64,000 nucleotides of DNA from Aphelenchoides besseyi. Lineage: Eukaryota > Nematoda > Chromadorea > Rhabditida > Aphelenchoididae. The DNA is taken from positions 5,022,001 to 5,086,000 of the forward strand of contig JAMPIQ010000001.1 of assembly GCA_024699855.1 (NCBI GenBank), written 5' to 3'. The notes beneath the pieces are model-generated. The model searched no databases, was not told where the DNA came from, and saw nothing but the letters and a program-made list of their open reading frames with translations. How positions within the stretch are numbered: the stretch's first letter is position 1; each line of letters begins with the position of its first letter. A program made the translations under genes and the position numbers. Shown piece after piece: positions 12,661 through 27,393 of the stretch.

Positions 12661-12954
12661 GCATACCTTTTTTCACTCTTCAACTTAAAAATTTGCAGCT
12701 TTTATTGAAAAGTAAAATATTGTGAATGGAGAAAAACTTAAATAGTCTTTTGTACACAATAACAGGTAAACACAAACCAAAATACCCGAAAACGCATTTG
12801 ATGGGCGACAAGAAAGAAACCTAGAAGCAAATTGCCCACAAAAACAATGAGATTTTAAAGTCGAGGGATCTTTGATGGGCCAAGAGAATTACCATCGGGA
12901 AATATGAGAGATTGAAGAGAAAATGAGAACAAAGTAAAAATGCAAGACTTAGAA

Positions 12955-15900
12955 TTAAAATGCCGTTTCGACTTGTTGGTTTACATATTGCTGAGTCGGT
13001 GGATCTTTTGGATCTTCACTGTCAGCATACAAAAGCCGATGATTCGGATCGTTCGAATACTCGTGAGCAGGACTGTTTTTTGGCGTTTCTCCTAAATGTT
13101 GATAGTTAGTTTGCTTCAATGCTTTAATTACCTTTCTCCATTCCAACAACTGGCGTATAAACCAATCCTTGTTCTTCCTCACGTGTTGGAGCAGATTTTG
13201 GCGTCAAGTAGTTGTCTTCGTCCATCTCCATTTCTTCTAACAACTGCTGTCCGGCTGTTGGATCGCTTTTGTATCGTGAAGAGTTGGAGCTGTTGGCCCG
13301 ATTTCCATTCAACTGAAACGTATAACTAATAACGCAAATCAATGTTTGTGACTACTGGATTATCGGGGAAATTTGCGGTAGTTGGCGTGTCAGGAAGAAA
13401 CGTTGTGTCGGTCAAATTGCTTGAACGAATTATGTTTATACGTCCCGGCTCGCGATAATCTTCGGGTTGTAATTGCATTGGATCAACAAAATCGCTATCT
13501 TGAAGAAGTCGTTGGATCATAGCCACTTGATCGGAGTCACTAATTGAGTCCATGTGCTGAGCGGCTTGACGATCTTGTATGAAGATTTGTGGAGCCCGAC
13601 AGAAGGTTTCAAAGCGACGTTTTAATTCGGAGAAAGTGGGCCTTGACTCGGGATCAATGAGCCAACCTAAAAACAAAAATGAATTCGCAACAAATTCAAA
13701 ACGTACAGTTTAGTAGTTCTTGATATAACTCTTGACTGCAATTGATCGGTTGTCGTAGTCGGTGTCCTTTTTCCAATTGATTCGCTAGTTCGCGTGCAAA
13801 ATAGTGGTTTTTAGGCAAAACTGCAGCGAGTTCCTTGTACGGTGCTTCTCCGAAAGTTAAGATTTCCCAACAAGTAACTCCAAAAGCCCACACATCCGTT
13901 CTTTCAGTGTAAACTTGACTGATCAAGGACTCAATTGCCAACCATTTGACAGCCACTCGACCCTCCAGTACGATCATGGACTCACTGCCTTGCAACATCT
14001 GAGCCAAACCAAAATCCGTAACCTCAACGTGATTATAATTGCGAACAAGGACATTGCGAGCCGCCAAGTCGCGGTGAATAATTTTCTTGCGTGCGAGATA
14101 TTCCATTGCCTATAAAAAATGTGAATTCATGGCGCGAACTGTTGATTCACCGATGAGATTTGATAGCAGTAAACGATCATTTGTTTGGCTCCCAGACTCG
14201 CTTTGTGTTCTCCCAAAAACTTCAGAAGCGAACCCAACGGTCGTAGAATAGTCACAATTTTCAATCCGCCTTTTGCAATACAAACACCAACTAACGGCAG
14301 GAGATGTTCGTGTTCAACAGATCCCATGATTCCCGCCTCTTTCATCATCTCCTAAAAATAACCAGTGAGTTTACATTTCATGCTATCAACTAACCGCGTC
14401 CGTTACGTGCTTTGTTTCGGATGGATTAATGGCTTTGATTGCAACAGGAATCGAACTGTTGCGACCAGGCGGCTTCCATTTTCCCTAAATCCTCGTTCAA
14501 AGACAATCACTATCTTCAACTTACTGCATAGACGACACCAAATGCTCCTTGACCCAAAATTCGATTTCGATATTTGGATGAATCGTCCAATTCGTCGACG
14601 GAAATCAAATTCAAACGACGCATGTTTGGACGATGAGTCAGCTAAAACAGTTGTTATGTTCGATCAAGTTTGTTTACTTACTTTTCGTGGATCCAAAGCC
14701 GGAATCTCGGGCAAATGCATTTGCGCTTCTTTTTCGTATTTCTTTCGGTATTTCATGCAACGATAAGTGAGATACTGAAAAGAGGTTGTTCGATAAGATG
14801 GCCGATAAAGACCTACGGCAATCAGAATGACAATGGTGATAAAGATCACAATTACAACTGCAATTGTAACCTTACGTTGCCTTGCAACCAGTGCAGCAAT
14901 ATCTTCGTTCAAGCACATCTAAACTCTTGACTCCACTTCCTTCTTCTTTTTCCAACTTACAAATCGATATTGCTGTCGGGTTTCGGGCGGTGCAAGTGTG
15001 AGATGATAGTTTGTGAGATTGTTCTCGGCACAAATATCATCACTCAATCCGGCCAAACATTCGATCTGCAATTGTCTTCTACGTTTGATAATAACCGTCG
15101 AAGCGCACCTGATCTTTGCGATGTTCGACTGCGTACAAACAGGAGTTACATCCGCCTTGACCCAACATTGTGCTGTTTCCCGTGCATCTACAATCTTAAA
15201 TACGTTAGAAACATTTCGATATGTTTACCCGGAGTTTTCGTTTTCGTTCAACAAACAAGCAGGTTGACATCGAATACACTTATTGTCGTGAGCGAAGGTA
15301 TCTCGTGGACAAGTTCGAACGCATTTCATTGTGTTTTGACCAGCAGGACGATACTCAAAGAAACGACATTTGTTACATTGATCGGCGTTTGGACCATAAC
15401 ATTCGGTACATTTTTCAGAGCACGGTTCACAGCGTCTTTCAGTGTTTGTATCGTTGTTCTGATCAACCGGAATGTAATAACTGAAATACGCGAGCATCAA
15501 CTGAGTTCATCACTCCACATACCCATCATGAATCGGACAACGGGCCGCGCAGATTCCGTCTTTTTTGAAGTTTCGACATAAAATGCATTGTGCTGGACCG
15601 GGACCCCAGCAACCCATTTGTGGATGACATGTTGAATCACAAGTTCGACCCAACTTTTCACACTGCTGTTCGGGCATATTGTTCACCCACGTTGCATTCA
15701 CACCGTAACGTTGTTTGAATGGAATTTCACGACCGTAACAGAGATTCGGATTCTGACGAAAACCAATGACTCCGTTGCGAATTTTCCGCATCGATCGCAA
15801 ACCCAAAGAGTGAAGATCGTTACTTCCAACCACGTACATTGCGTATTTCTTATGATATAACTCCCGACCTTCAATGATCTCCAAATTTTCCAAAAAATCC

Positions 15901-18032
15901 AAAGAACGTGGTCGGGTGTACGCTAAAGTTTCCAATTGAATTCGAACTTTTCTTCGTAGCAAACCGTTGCTTCGATTTCCACCATCAATGATAACATAGC
16001 CGGTAATCACGCGTACACTTTTGAGTACGTTCAGTTCCTGAGCTGTGAGTGCTGGAATTGTAACCGTTGGATCGCCGTCGTCTGGAGTATGCGGTTCGAA
16101 CACGTGATTCAACAGTTCGATGTAGCCATCGATTTCACTACAGTTCACGAGCTTCTTGATTGTGTAATAGTCGATCTTTGTGTCCATGACACAAATTTTG
16201 GGACATGTTCCATTACACGGAATGCAACGTCGCTCGTCATGTGCGTGATCTCGATAATGTTTTTCGGAACAACGGGAAACACAAAATCGATCTTCTTCGA
16301 TTAACATTCCCGCTATAAGAACGAATTCAGAGCGAAAGTGTTTTTATGTTTCTTACGTGGACATTCTTTTACGCAATGTTTCTCGTAATAATATCGTTTG
16401 CGGTCTTCTGGAATCGATTCGCGTACCATCGCTGTCGCATTGTATTCGCTGTTTCCACGACAACTTCGAACACAACGACCATCCTCTTCAAAGTGTTTGC
16501 AGGCCTATAAACGAATGTTCATTTAGATGATGGTATTCGAGCTCTTACAACACATTTATCTTCGCCATCACCATAACAGCCGCCCGTACACGCATCGTCA
16601 CAACAATGAGGGAATCCATGAACGTCGGTGTAACAGGTTCCACTGGAGCAATGTTTGCAATTTCGTCGATAAACTGAATTCACTTGTATTTCAAGTCAAC
16701 GATCTGATTGCTTACCAACTTGACAGTCTCCGGCTTCCGGTCCATAACACGGATTCCGGCCGCATTGCTTGTGGCATTGAGCTTGTTGTGGACAAGTGTA
16801 GGAGAATTGACGTGGATTTATTAAAACGCGTGACTGTTGATTGGATCCAAGAAGCTGAAAATCAAAAGATCAGTTAACGATTTGACACAAAACACCAACC
16901 TCCGAGTAGTCGACCTTCGTTTGCATAAAACACAAATTCGGCGATGCTTCGACTTTGATTCTTCCCGAATTGATGGCTGAAAAGAAATTTGCGAAAAGAA
17001 TCCACGTGGTTACTTACTTCGTAACTGCGGAAAACTGAGTACTTGAAGTTGATCGCAGTAGTTGATTTCAAGTCCTTGACCAGCGTGCAACTTTCCACCC
17101 CAAATGATCTTCAAATTGGGCAAAGTAAAACGTGGGATATTAACGTTGAATATCAGTAGGTAGCCAGTGATCTAAAAACAACCAATCAAATTTCAAGTTC
17201 TGGGCTTTGAACTGCCTCTTCCAACTGCGAAAGAAACCAAAAGGGTGTTCGTTGTTTGCGAACCACTTCACCGGACGGCAAACGATCCGTGTCGAAATCC
17301 GTTTCCAAGTCTTCTGGTGTGATGTGAGTGATTTCTAAGTTGCCGAAAATTCGTTTGCACGAAACAAACGACTTCATCAAACGATCGTAGTGAGTGATGT
17401 TCGGTAGTTGAATGATGTTCATTCCATCGTCCGTCCCGATGCATACTACAAATCAGAAGGTTGATCGGCACTTTGTTTCAATCAAAATCGGTGCAAACAA
17501 ACTCAAAGCTCAACATCAAACAAAACCGATTTCCGGTTGTTTGCACGTGATCGAAAAGAATCTGCTCGTTGCCATTTGATTTACGATGTGCATGTTTGTA
17601 GACCATAAGATTCCGGACTGTTTTCGTCACACACAAACGGTTAGATCACAATTCTTATCACAAACCAACACACAAACAGCTCACAGCACAAAACAAAAGG
17701 TAAACTCAAAAAAACAAGAGGGCAAACGAACTCAATTTGCTCAACTTGCCTTCCCTGTTATTAATCATCCCTAGAATGTAATTGCAAGTTAGTGCGAGAA
17801 TTAGAAAGTGAAAGAGATTAGTCAAAAAGTTTTGTGTCACTCCCAAGTCTTGTTATCAACTTTAAGATTCCACGGCAAAACAAAAAGCCCATTTCCACTC
17901 ACATTTGCGATTCGGTTCTTCGGTATAACTGTGACCTTCTTTTAGTTCTCCAGAAGCCGTTCGAGTTGCGAAGATAAGGAGCAGAAAAAAGGGAATGATC
18001 CGCGACAATGAGATCCACGTGTTACATGGCAT
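12955..18032 (-). CDS. let-23: EGF receptor tyrosine kinase (LET-23/ErbB)
   Basis: The gene runs from ATG 18030-18032 to TAA 12955-12957. A signal peptide contains IPFFLLLIFATRTASG. The extracellular part shows receptor-L domain 1 (from CIGTDDGMNIIQLPN), a furin-like Cys-rich region, receptor-L domain 2 (for example VRVITGYVIIDGG), and a second Cys-rich region (CSEKCTECYGPNADQCNKC). The membrane helix is VTIAVVIVIFITIVILIAVG. The kinase has the glycine loop GQGAFGVVY, catalytic lysine VAIKAI, HRDLAARN, TDFGLAQ and the activation segment GRVAVKWLAIESL. About ten extra residues lie between APYKEL and ARELANQLEKG. The tail carries the tyrosine motifs HEYSND and QQYVNQQ, matching the Y-x-N consensus bound by Grb2/SEM-5. 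It is a single ErbB-family receptor of full length. Intron 1 (about 17450-17890) is much longer than the rest. Confidence 0.95.
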
Positions 18033-21000
18033 TCCTAAGGAAACGTGCGTTTTCGTATCGTAGGACGCGCGAATCGTTGGTTACTGTAGACGTTATAATA
18101 AGCGCGGTCACGCAAAGAAAAGAAAACGCAATTTGTTGGCTCGTTATGTTCGATTTCACCTCAAAATGTTCGCGACGTTGCCGACAAACGCGCGAACGGA
18201 AATTCAACGTCCACAACAAAAACGATCACTCGTGTCCCCCTCTACGCATAATAATCGTGAGAAGAAAAACGAAAGTTAAAAGCGCGCCGTTCAAAATCGA
18301 ACGCAAATTCCCAATCGACGCGGTTGTTTTCCAAAAAAGAAGTGACGTCGTTTAATGTAAAAAGCTGGAAATCTCAATTGTTTCGAATTTCACGGCTGAC
18401 TACAAAACTGCACAATTCTGCTTGGCCAACAGTCGAACGAGCGGATTAGTGCGCTGGAAAGTGAGTTGCCGTTCTTATCAGTTTCGATTTCGATCGCTAA
18501 ACTGATGATAGAAACAAGCGACCGGAGATAAGCGGAATGTTGAGCGAAGATACGCACGTTCACAGTGCCGCTCCCTTTCTGTTCGTTCTCTATTCAATCA
18601 GTTGGAAGCGTGGCAACAGAGACTCTCGAGTTGTTGAAAGAGCCTTGGTGGAATCTCTCATGCTAAGATCGTTGGTTGGAAATAAGCGTCAGTCGCGAAG
18701 ATGAAAAAAGTCGGGCATTACAACACGACCATTCAGCCAGACGCAAGAGACAGTTCGGTCCATTAGAGCGGTTTGGAGAATTTTAATGTGTGAAACAGGA
18801 TTTCAAAGCCAATCAACAAAAGTAATTGAAACGACCGGAATTTGAAATTGGAGATTGGGAAGCTGGGCGCTTACGATGAATTTTTGGTCAGTTTTTGGAC
18901 GTTGCGAATTACGGAAACGAATTTCTTCAGAAGCGAAAAACAAACCAAAATGTCAAACACAAAAAATGAAATGCATCGGGAATTAGAAGACTGCGCAGAA
19001 GAAGGATCGTTGAAATCTTGTGAGTAGCTACGAATAGTAGTTAGAAGTTGTGAGCTACACGATCGACATGGTTTACAACATTTCAACGTTCTCAACATCC
19101 TCTTTTGGCTCTCAACATTTCCTTTACTTTTTTGATCGTTCAACTACTTGATGTTAAAAAAACACGCATTCGAATTGCGCCAAAACGCAGTTGTTCAAAC
19201 GTGTGTTCGAATGTCGACAACCAGAAGCTGATCAATCGAACGGCGCGGAATCGCGTGGTCGACAAACCAACTCGGAATTCATAGGCGTCCGAGAATCTTC
19301 AGGACAATCCGCTTTCTTGCGTTTGCCAATTCGCGGCGGTTGTTCGCGAAACGCCCAAAAAACACGCAAAACCAAAAAGACGATTTGAAATGTTTGCACA
19401 GAGGAACATGGTGCTGCACGTTTTTTCGAAGAGGTTCAACGAAATTGGCCGTCCGGAAACAAACCGAAAAGATTCCGCGTTTTTGGAGCAAGTTCTTCTA
19501 ACGACACAAAAAAAGAGCGCTTCCGATCATTAGCCAAAAGAAGAAATCACGAGTCCATACACCATTTCCGCGCTTCTCATTGGACTCTTTTTTCGTTATC
19601 GACCGTCAATTTTACGATCAATCGACGCGGCGGCAAATCGCAAGAAAAAAAGAAACGCGCGAAATTCTCGAAAAGTTCAAGTCGCCATTCTACGGTAATA
19701 AACTGAACGTCGTGGCCGAGGAGAAACGCAGGTAGCTGAATCTTCGCATTAGAAAAACGGAAGCAAAGTTGCAAAACGCGAAATCATCTTCGGCGCCAAT
19801 CAAGACGTCGGACAACAACGTTGATAAGCGGTGCGTTCCACGTCTCGAGATGTCAACGGCCAGGACTGATAAGCGAGATTTTCGATTTTCAAAACTAGTT
19901 TACGTTTAAATTCAAAAAACTTTGATTCCGAATCTGTTGCGCAATTCGCTTATGAGAATCTTCAAATTGCGCTGTTCAGAATGTGAGTCATGGAAATGTC
20001 TTTTTTGTTCTATCAGGCGACTGATAAGAAGATTGAGATGACGAAAAGTCGTTTTGGATCTCACGGTCGAAGAGACTCTGGAGTCAGAAGGTTAATTGGC
20101 TGAAATTTGCAGAGTTTTAACTCGAAAACCCGTCGATAAACAAGGCGTCGATTGAAATGCGCCGCTCATGAAAGTTGGAAACCCGAAGCCGTTGAGCTGA
20201 AGGTCACGAAGCAGATCGGCCGTTCGAGGCGCCAAATCGCTTTACGAGCGCGAATTTGCCGTTCGACTCGCGAGCCAATCGACTGCTAATTATTAAGAAC
20301 GTTTACTGTTGGTAGCTCAACGAAACCAACGCACGTCTTCGCTCATTGCTTCGTACCAAACGACCGCGTTTGCACTCAAATTTGTCAATTGCCTTTCAAC
20401 AGCTGACAAGCACTCGGGAACAAAGGCCGTCGCTCAAAACTACCCAACGAATTTCAGCGCTGTAATCCCCAATGAAAGCTTCTGTTCGACAAGAAAGTTA
20501 AGTCAATTGATTCGCCAAGGACACTACGAATTCCCATGAGCTGAAGAGATTAATTCCGATTGAGTCCAATGGCCTTCAGAGAAATGATTAGAGTCGACTA
20601 GATTCCCAGTCATCCTGTTCCCTTTCATACTCTTGAACCAAGAAATTTGTCAACTTTTTGGTGTCGAATCACTCGTCTTGACAATCGAAATCGCGCCATT
20701 AACGACCACCGATTCAAATTCCCTCTTGTCGAAGCCAATAAAACCGGCCGAGGACGAATTCGCCGTAAAAAAGTCGACGGAACTTTCGAGGTACCTCCGA
20801 GATGACAAGCCGGAAGTTCGTTCAGTTGCGAAGGACGGAAATCTGCCGGAAATAATTTGGAATAGACATCTGCTGTCGAATTACCGAATTTTATTGCCAA
20901 ACTGTTGCAATTTGTTAAATGACATCGAGAACGTAGGTTTCACTCGATGCCTAAGGCAATTGACGAGTGAGACGAAAAGAAGATTTGTTTTTAGAACCGT

Positions 21001-21063
21001 TTTGTTTATTAAAAGAGCAACAGAAACAAGAAAAGATACCCTAAATGTGTACAAAGAAGATTA
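18033..21063. other. gene-poor 3-kb region upstream of the EGF receptor
   Basis: No gene, RNA or repeat can be supported here. Short open frames occur on both strands, the longest being plus-strand 20633-21187. None has a coherent exon structure or recognisable motif. The part nearest 18 kb presumably contains the EGF-receptor promoter. No clear TATA box stands out. Confidence 0.4.
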
Positions 21064-21481
21064 TTACGACTTGAACCAGTTCTTAAACCACGACCATCGA
21101 CCATCCAATCCGATTTTTTTTCGAAAATCATCGGAGTTCACTTCGCGCAGTTGCTTCAAGTTCAAACCAAAAGCTCCACTCGTGTAATTTGTTGGCCACG
21201 TCTTCATGTGCTGATTATCAATGAGATCTTGAAGAGCTAAAACCAAGTTTGGGACGAGCAGTCGACTTGTGGTACAAACCTTTCAAGTTTGCGTTGTGAT
21301 TGGACACCACGACATTCCGAGTTCTCTCCGTTTCTTCTTGACTTTTGTCGAGATCCTCTTGACCGCACAGACGTTTGACATCACGTTCAAGAAAATGTTT
21401 GAAATTTCTCTCGAATGATTTGTGTCGATCTTGCGGCCATTTCGAAACGATCCGCTGATATTGGCGGTAAATGGGCGGCAT
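21064..21481 (-). CDS. UQCC2: UQCC2-like complex III assembly factor
   Basis: Two exons run from ATG 21479-21481 to TAA 21064-21066, with one intron (about 21238-21282, GTTTGT...TTTTAG). The ~124-residue product starts MPPIYRQYQRIVSKWPQDR and continues into RDVKRLCG. This resembles the R-Y-x-R-x-x-x-L-x-x-x-W-P-x-D start of UQCC2/MNF1 and its Cbp6-type relatives. The later LNLKQLREVNSDDFRKKIG resembles the UQCC2 segment ahead of its C-terminus. That protein works with UQCC1 in mitochondrial cytochrome b synthesis and complex III assembly. The gene starts 89 bp after the MRM2 stop on the same strand, so co-transcription of two mitochondrial genes is possible. Confidence 0.55.
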
Positions 21482-21569
21482 TTCTGAAGTTGGCTTTGGG
21501 CTCGAAAACAAAAAGAACTTGAAGTACTCGGTGGTCACGAGACACGTTAATTCAAAATGCTCAAGGATT

Positions 21570-22337
<768 letters not shown>

Positions 22338-22757
22338 CCTTAAATTCGTTGGTTGTAAGCTTTGTGTTAATTATTCAAATAAAATCGTTGATTCTCTCAA
22401 ACGCCCATTCATACCAACTCTTAGTCGGTCGCTCTTCTCGACTACAACGTTTAACTTGATTGACGCTACTTACCGTTTTGTTCGTCATCTCCACAGAAAT
22501 CAATTGACAGAAATTCGATACTGTTGAGTCACTTCCCGCCAAACAGTTTTCGAATCGGAGTCCAAAAGCGGTTGCAAAGCTTTCGGGTGAGGGTAAGAAA
22601 CGTATGTCTTTTTTGCACTTGTTTTTTACCTGATGACATCGATTAATCGCTTGTTATTGGCAGGAATCTTACGGAAAGCAATCCACGAATTTTGCGTTTT
22701 AATTGAATTTCGTGTTTTTCATCCAATTTCTCCCAAATTTTATTTCTTTTTCAGAAA
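22338..22757. other. divergent promoter region between MRM2 and ELYS
   Basis: The two genes are transcribed away from each other across this 420-bp gap. A GTAAGAA near 22591 and the acceptor TTTTTCAG ending at 22754 could define a 5'-UTR intron of ELYS. Alternatively, the acceptor may be a spliced-leader site. Confidence 0.4.
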
Positions 22758-25700
22758 ATGTCGCGCCGAAGTATAGCAATACCATCGGCGAACATCCTGC
22801 AGATTTGCAGTGAAACATCGAATTTCACAGAAATCGACGTTCTTGATCCGACCAACGGCGAGTTTCTGACGTTAAGAGGTAGACAAAAGCTTGTTTTTTG
22901 GATTAATTACTAATATTTTCAGGCTCTCCGACCGGCTACTACTACGTCGCCATTGACTCAGCCTTCGTCGTTTACAAATACGAGGGTACATTGTCGACTT
23001 CACGACAACTGTTCAAGCACAACTTTGGAAATGGCTTTATGGTCATGGGCGCCAAATACTTCCGTTTGGACGGTCGGTTGATTTCACAATTTTATTTGTT
23101 ATTTTCGATTTCAGACGATCACGACGGTGTTGTTGTTTTGGCTCGCGAAGCACGGGTGGACAGTCGAGATTACAGTTATCTCGCGTATTTTTCGTTTCAA
23201 TCGCGGAAACTGCTCAAATGTTGCGGCTTCAACGGACGATTATCGCATCTTGAAGTCTGCATCGATGGACGACAACGCGAAGAGTTGAAGTCGATGAAGG
23301 AAGCGCTACATTCCATGCAAAACATGATTGTAGTCGGCGGTAGCAACTCGGTTTGTTTTTTGGTAAACATGGGCGACATTTCGGAAGAGAATTCCGAGCC
23401 CGATGTCATCTCAACATTGGCGCGAAAGATTCCATTGCTGAGTGAGCTTCTTCGTTTAACAACATCTTCTAAATTGAGTTTTAGAACCGAATGAAGAGGG
23501 ATTGATTGAATACAATCCTATTGACAATCGAAGTGCTTCTCGAGCCTACACGCCGTCACAGGCATCCGTCACATCCATTGCTTACATGCACGAACGTGGC
23601 CTAATAGTTATTGGTCTAAGCAATGGAGTTTTGTCTTCAGTTTCGCTTCGTTCCGGTCTATGGTATTCGAAAATAACTCTTCCACAAAATAGACATCAAT
23701 TTCAGCGAATCTCAAATGCTTGTTCAGAACTTTCAAGTCGAAAGATTGGCAATCCAACATCCGTCAGACGATCATGACAATTATCTCTATTTGTGGGCTC
23801 AAATTCGAAACGGCAACCGATGCATTTTATTTTTGTTGGGTACAGTTCAACAAGAAACGAACACTGGAGGCTTCTTCATGGCTCGATTCTCGTACACACC
23901 ACCGAACTGTCAACGTTTCATGCAAATGCGTACTGTAGTTTTGGACAAACGACAAGCGATGGCTATCGGATCATTAGACAAAGCGGATGATGAAGAAAAC
24001 GGTGATTCAAGTTTTGCCGTCCGAGAACACGCCCGATTCAATCAGCTGATGTTTTTCCTTTACACTGAAAGTGTTGGAACTCAGTATCGATTGAGAGTAA
24101 GTCAAAGTGTTCTATTAATTGAATGAATTTGTTTGAAGGGTAGTGTTTTTGACATGGACGCCTGGTATTCAAAACGAATGCCACGAGAAGCGAGTGGTGA
24201 TCGAACGATTTCGGGTCAATGCGGATTCCTATCACATTTCTGTGCGCAACAAAAACTGTCAAATTTAACGGGCGGAAATGTGATGGTGAACCATAAATGC
24301 TCAAGTAATCATTTAACGGAAAGTTTAGGACGCTTTGATGACCAAAATTGGACGATTTGAACCTCCCGGTTCGTTGCAGCACATCGATCAACTTTTCTAT
24401 CCGTCTGCTCTCTACTTTTCATTGGAAATTCTATCGGATACTTCGATTGCCGAGCTCCGAGTTACTTGTTTGCAGGATCAGGTAGAAGCAATTGATGGGA
24501 ATTGAATTTTTTGAATTTGCAGGTAATCGACGATATATCGAAACGAATTCTGAAATACTACCGACATCCCGATGGTATCACTCGTTTTCTTCACGCCATT
24601 GGTTTGTGCAACTCGTTAGCCTCTGAAAACGAAAACGTGATGCGTGCATGTTTGTTTCGAATTCTCCTACACAACTACTTTCCCGGATGTTTGAATTTCG
24701 TGGAGATGGACGAAGTGGACGAGGAAATGCTCAATTTCTTCCACAAGTGGTTGGGCAAAGAGGTGGAACAAACGAAGACGCGGTTCGACGAAGAATGTGA
24801 GTTGCCAATCAACAACCGTTTTATCTCTTCTTTAGCGCGTTTGTTGTACGATATGCCACCGAAAGATGTTCTACGCTCAACTATGGACTTTGTTGATCAT
24901 TCGCAGATCATTTTTCGTAGAGCAATTCAGCTCTATGACGCGTTGATTGTTCGGTTTCAGAAGTTGGATTCTGATGAAGGCGCGTAGAAAAGAGTTTGAG
25001 GTTATGAACGTTTTTGTTTAGAAATCATGAAACGACTTAAAATGAACAAAAAGATTTGCGAAGATCTTTTGCTGCAAATTTCTGCAATTTTGTTCGGATC
25101 ACACATGGACCTTCTGCGCGATACTCCCGAACAAGAGGAGCGAATGAACAAACTTCGATTGAAGTTTGCTGAACGTCGTAATATCGCCATTCGTTTGTCG
25201 CAAAGTTTGGAGATTCACAAAATTTTTGATGGAGTAATCGAAGCAAGTCGGGGAGTTCAATTCTTTGACGACCTTTTCGGCAAACGTTCTTCTTCTGATT
25301 TGTATCCGCCGGACTCCTACATCGACTTACTGGATGTTCTATCTCATCTTGGGTTTGTTGTTGTATGAAGGAAACTATTGAACGAACATTTTAGAATCAC
25401 GACATCCGCTAAACTGCAAATCATCGGATATTACGCCAAAGACATGGACGCAATCATAGAAAACGCAAATGAGCGCAAATATTTCCAAGTAGCTTGTGGT
25501 TATCTACTAAACGATAAGATTAGTGATGAGGCAATGAACGAAATGCAAAACGCATGGAACATGGATCAGAAGCTGATTCGCATCGATAAGATGTGTGGAG
25601 TGCCGGGAATGGACGAACTGAAACGTTTGAGTGAAACTGAAGAGAAACCGTACGAAGAGAACGATCTTCAGTTTATGCCCGTCACAAATACTCAGGAACA

Positions 25701-27393
25701 GCAGAAACTTTTGGGTTGGATTTTTGGAGTTAATCGTCGGTTTATTTTCTCTTTCAGCTCTTTACAACAAGTTGCCATATGGTGTTCACAAGTTCAACAT
25801 GGACATGATCAGTCGTCGACGCTACGAAATGATTGTTGATGTTAGTGATCAGATCGATTTGTGGCGTTGATTGTTTTCCTTTTAGCCACCAGCTCAAACC
25901 GAAAAAATTGAACCGGAATTTGTGCAAACTGCAAGAAAAGAAGTGGCAAGAATCAAACGTGATTTCGCTCATATTTTCGTGCGAAACACATTTGAACAGG
26001 AGATCTTGGACAAATGCAAAGAGAAACGTAAGAACGTTTTGTTGACTTTGTTTTACCTCTGAATTTTAGTTCATCAACCGCCGCGAATGCACGTTGAACC
26101 GTTGGAGAAAGATCGTCTTTTGGTTCGTATGCAATCGCCAAATCCACTTTTGGTTCAACAGAATTGTGGATCGGCTTCAAAACTCGGCTCATTCACCAAC
26201 TTCTTAGCTGCTTCGTCGCCTGCAAATCGTTCAGCCTTCTTCAAAGCCATCGCTGAAGATGGAGATGCAATGGACGAAAATACGTCTTTCAAAATTTTCC
26301 CACCGCGTGGTTTAAATGGAACGAATCTGACAAGCACACCGACTACTCTCGACACTACTCCAACAATTCACGCGGAACGTTTCTCGGACTTGTTACCCAA
26401 ACTAACTCCTCCTTCTAAGCGTCCAACTGCTGTTCAACTTACGACTCCAATTTCAACTCGAAACGCTACCAATCAGTTCGACACACCACCCGCTCCATCA
26501 CCCTACATCAACCGCGAAGGATCGGCGCTTCTTGGCTCTTCATTCAGACAAAAAGAACTTGATCGTTTGGCACGTTTGGTTACTCCACAATCCGTTCGTT
26601 TGCGTAAAAGTCGAAGCCGTGAAACACCGCGCAGTAGTTCGCATAAACGAACCGCTGAAGCTGCAGCTTTGGATCTCGATCAACGCACTCCACCTCAGCG
26701 AAGTGAAGGCTCCTTCCGACAACCGACATCAATTCTACGTACAAACAAACGTCCACGAATGCATACTGAAGGTAAGAGAACCTACTTGTCGTTTACTTGG
26801 ATTCTTTTGTAGAACGTTCAATTACATTCGGCAATTCTGAATCTGTTCATTTGATTCCGAGTAATCAAGAGAATCGAGATTTAGCACAAGCTGAAAGTTC
26901 GTTCAACGAGTTTGTTACGCTTTCTGATACAAGTGGCGATGACACAATGTTGAAGGACGTTAGCGTTTTTGAGAAGAATCCATCACCCGAAATGGAGGTT
27001 GATTCGGAACAAGTTGATGAAGTTGTTAGCAAAAAAGAAGTCATAAGCCCGGAAGTTGAAAACGAAGTTGTGATGCAGTCGGAAAGCGAATTGACTCCTG
27101 AACCAGAACCAACTCAGGAAAAGCAGAGCGACATTGACATCGAATCGGAAGTTGTTTCGGTGGTCGAAAAAGAGATCGTAATAGAAACTGAAGTTGATGT
27201 GGTGGTTGAGACGAAAACCGAAGTGCTCGTTGAAGCAGTGAAGACAACTCCGATTAAGGCTTCTAAATCAACACCGACCAAAGCAAAAAAACAATCAACT
27301 CCAGAACCCGATGAGCAGGCAAATGTATGGCGTAAATACAATCTGCGACATACTCCCGAGCGAAAGAAACGAGAGAACACTCCACCACGATGA
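22758..27393 (+). CDS. mel-28: nucleoporin ELYS/MEL-28 (AHCTF1)
   Basis: The gene runs from ATG 22758-22760 to TGA 27391-27393 in many exons. The N-terminal ~450 residues form the beta-propeller part: YYYVAIDSAFVVYKYEG, LAIQHPSDDHDNYLYLWAQ, and VFDMDAWYSKRMP. These correspond to the human ELYS segments that read FQHPVEDPRNCCYLW and LFDINRWYHAQMP. A helical middle domain follows. A long disordered Ser/Thr/Pro and acidic tail ends with the basic stretch KYNLRHTPERKKRENTPPR, reminiscent of an AT-hook or chromatin-binding tail. ELYS seeds nuclear-pore assembly on chromatin by recruiting the Nup107-160 complex, and MEL-28 is the C. elegans orthologue. A poly(A) signal is at 27500-27505. The acceptor TTTTTCAG lies three bases before the ATG. 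Confidence 0.85.

Noticed and set aside
12494..12676. Minus-strand open frame across the tRNA-Gly gene
   Set aside because: It is simply the antisense of the tRNA cloverleaf.
20633..21187. Plus-strand open frame of 184 codons
   Set aside because: It runs antisense through the UQCC2-like exon, has no domain or splice context, and its amino-acid pattern is not protein-like.
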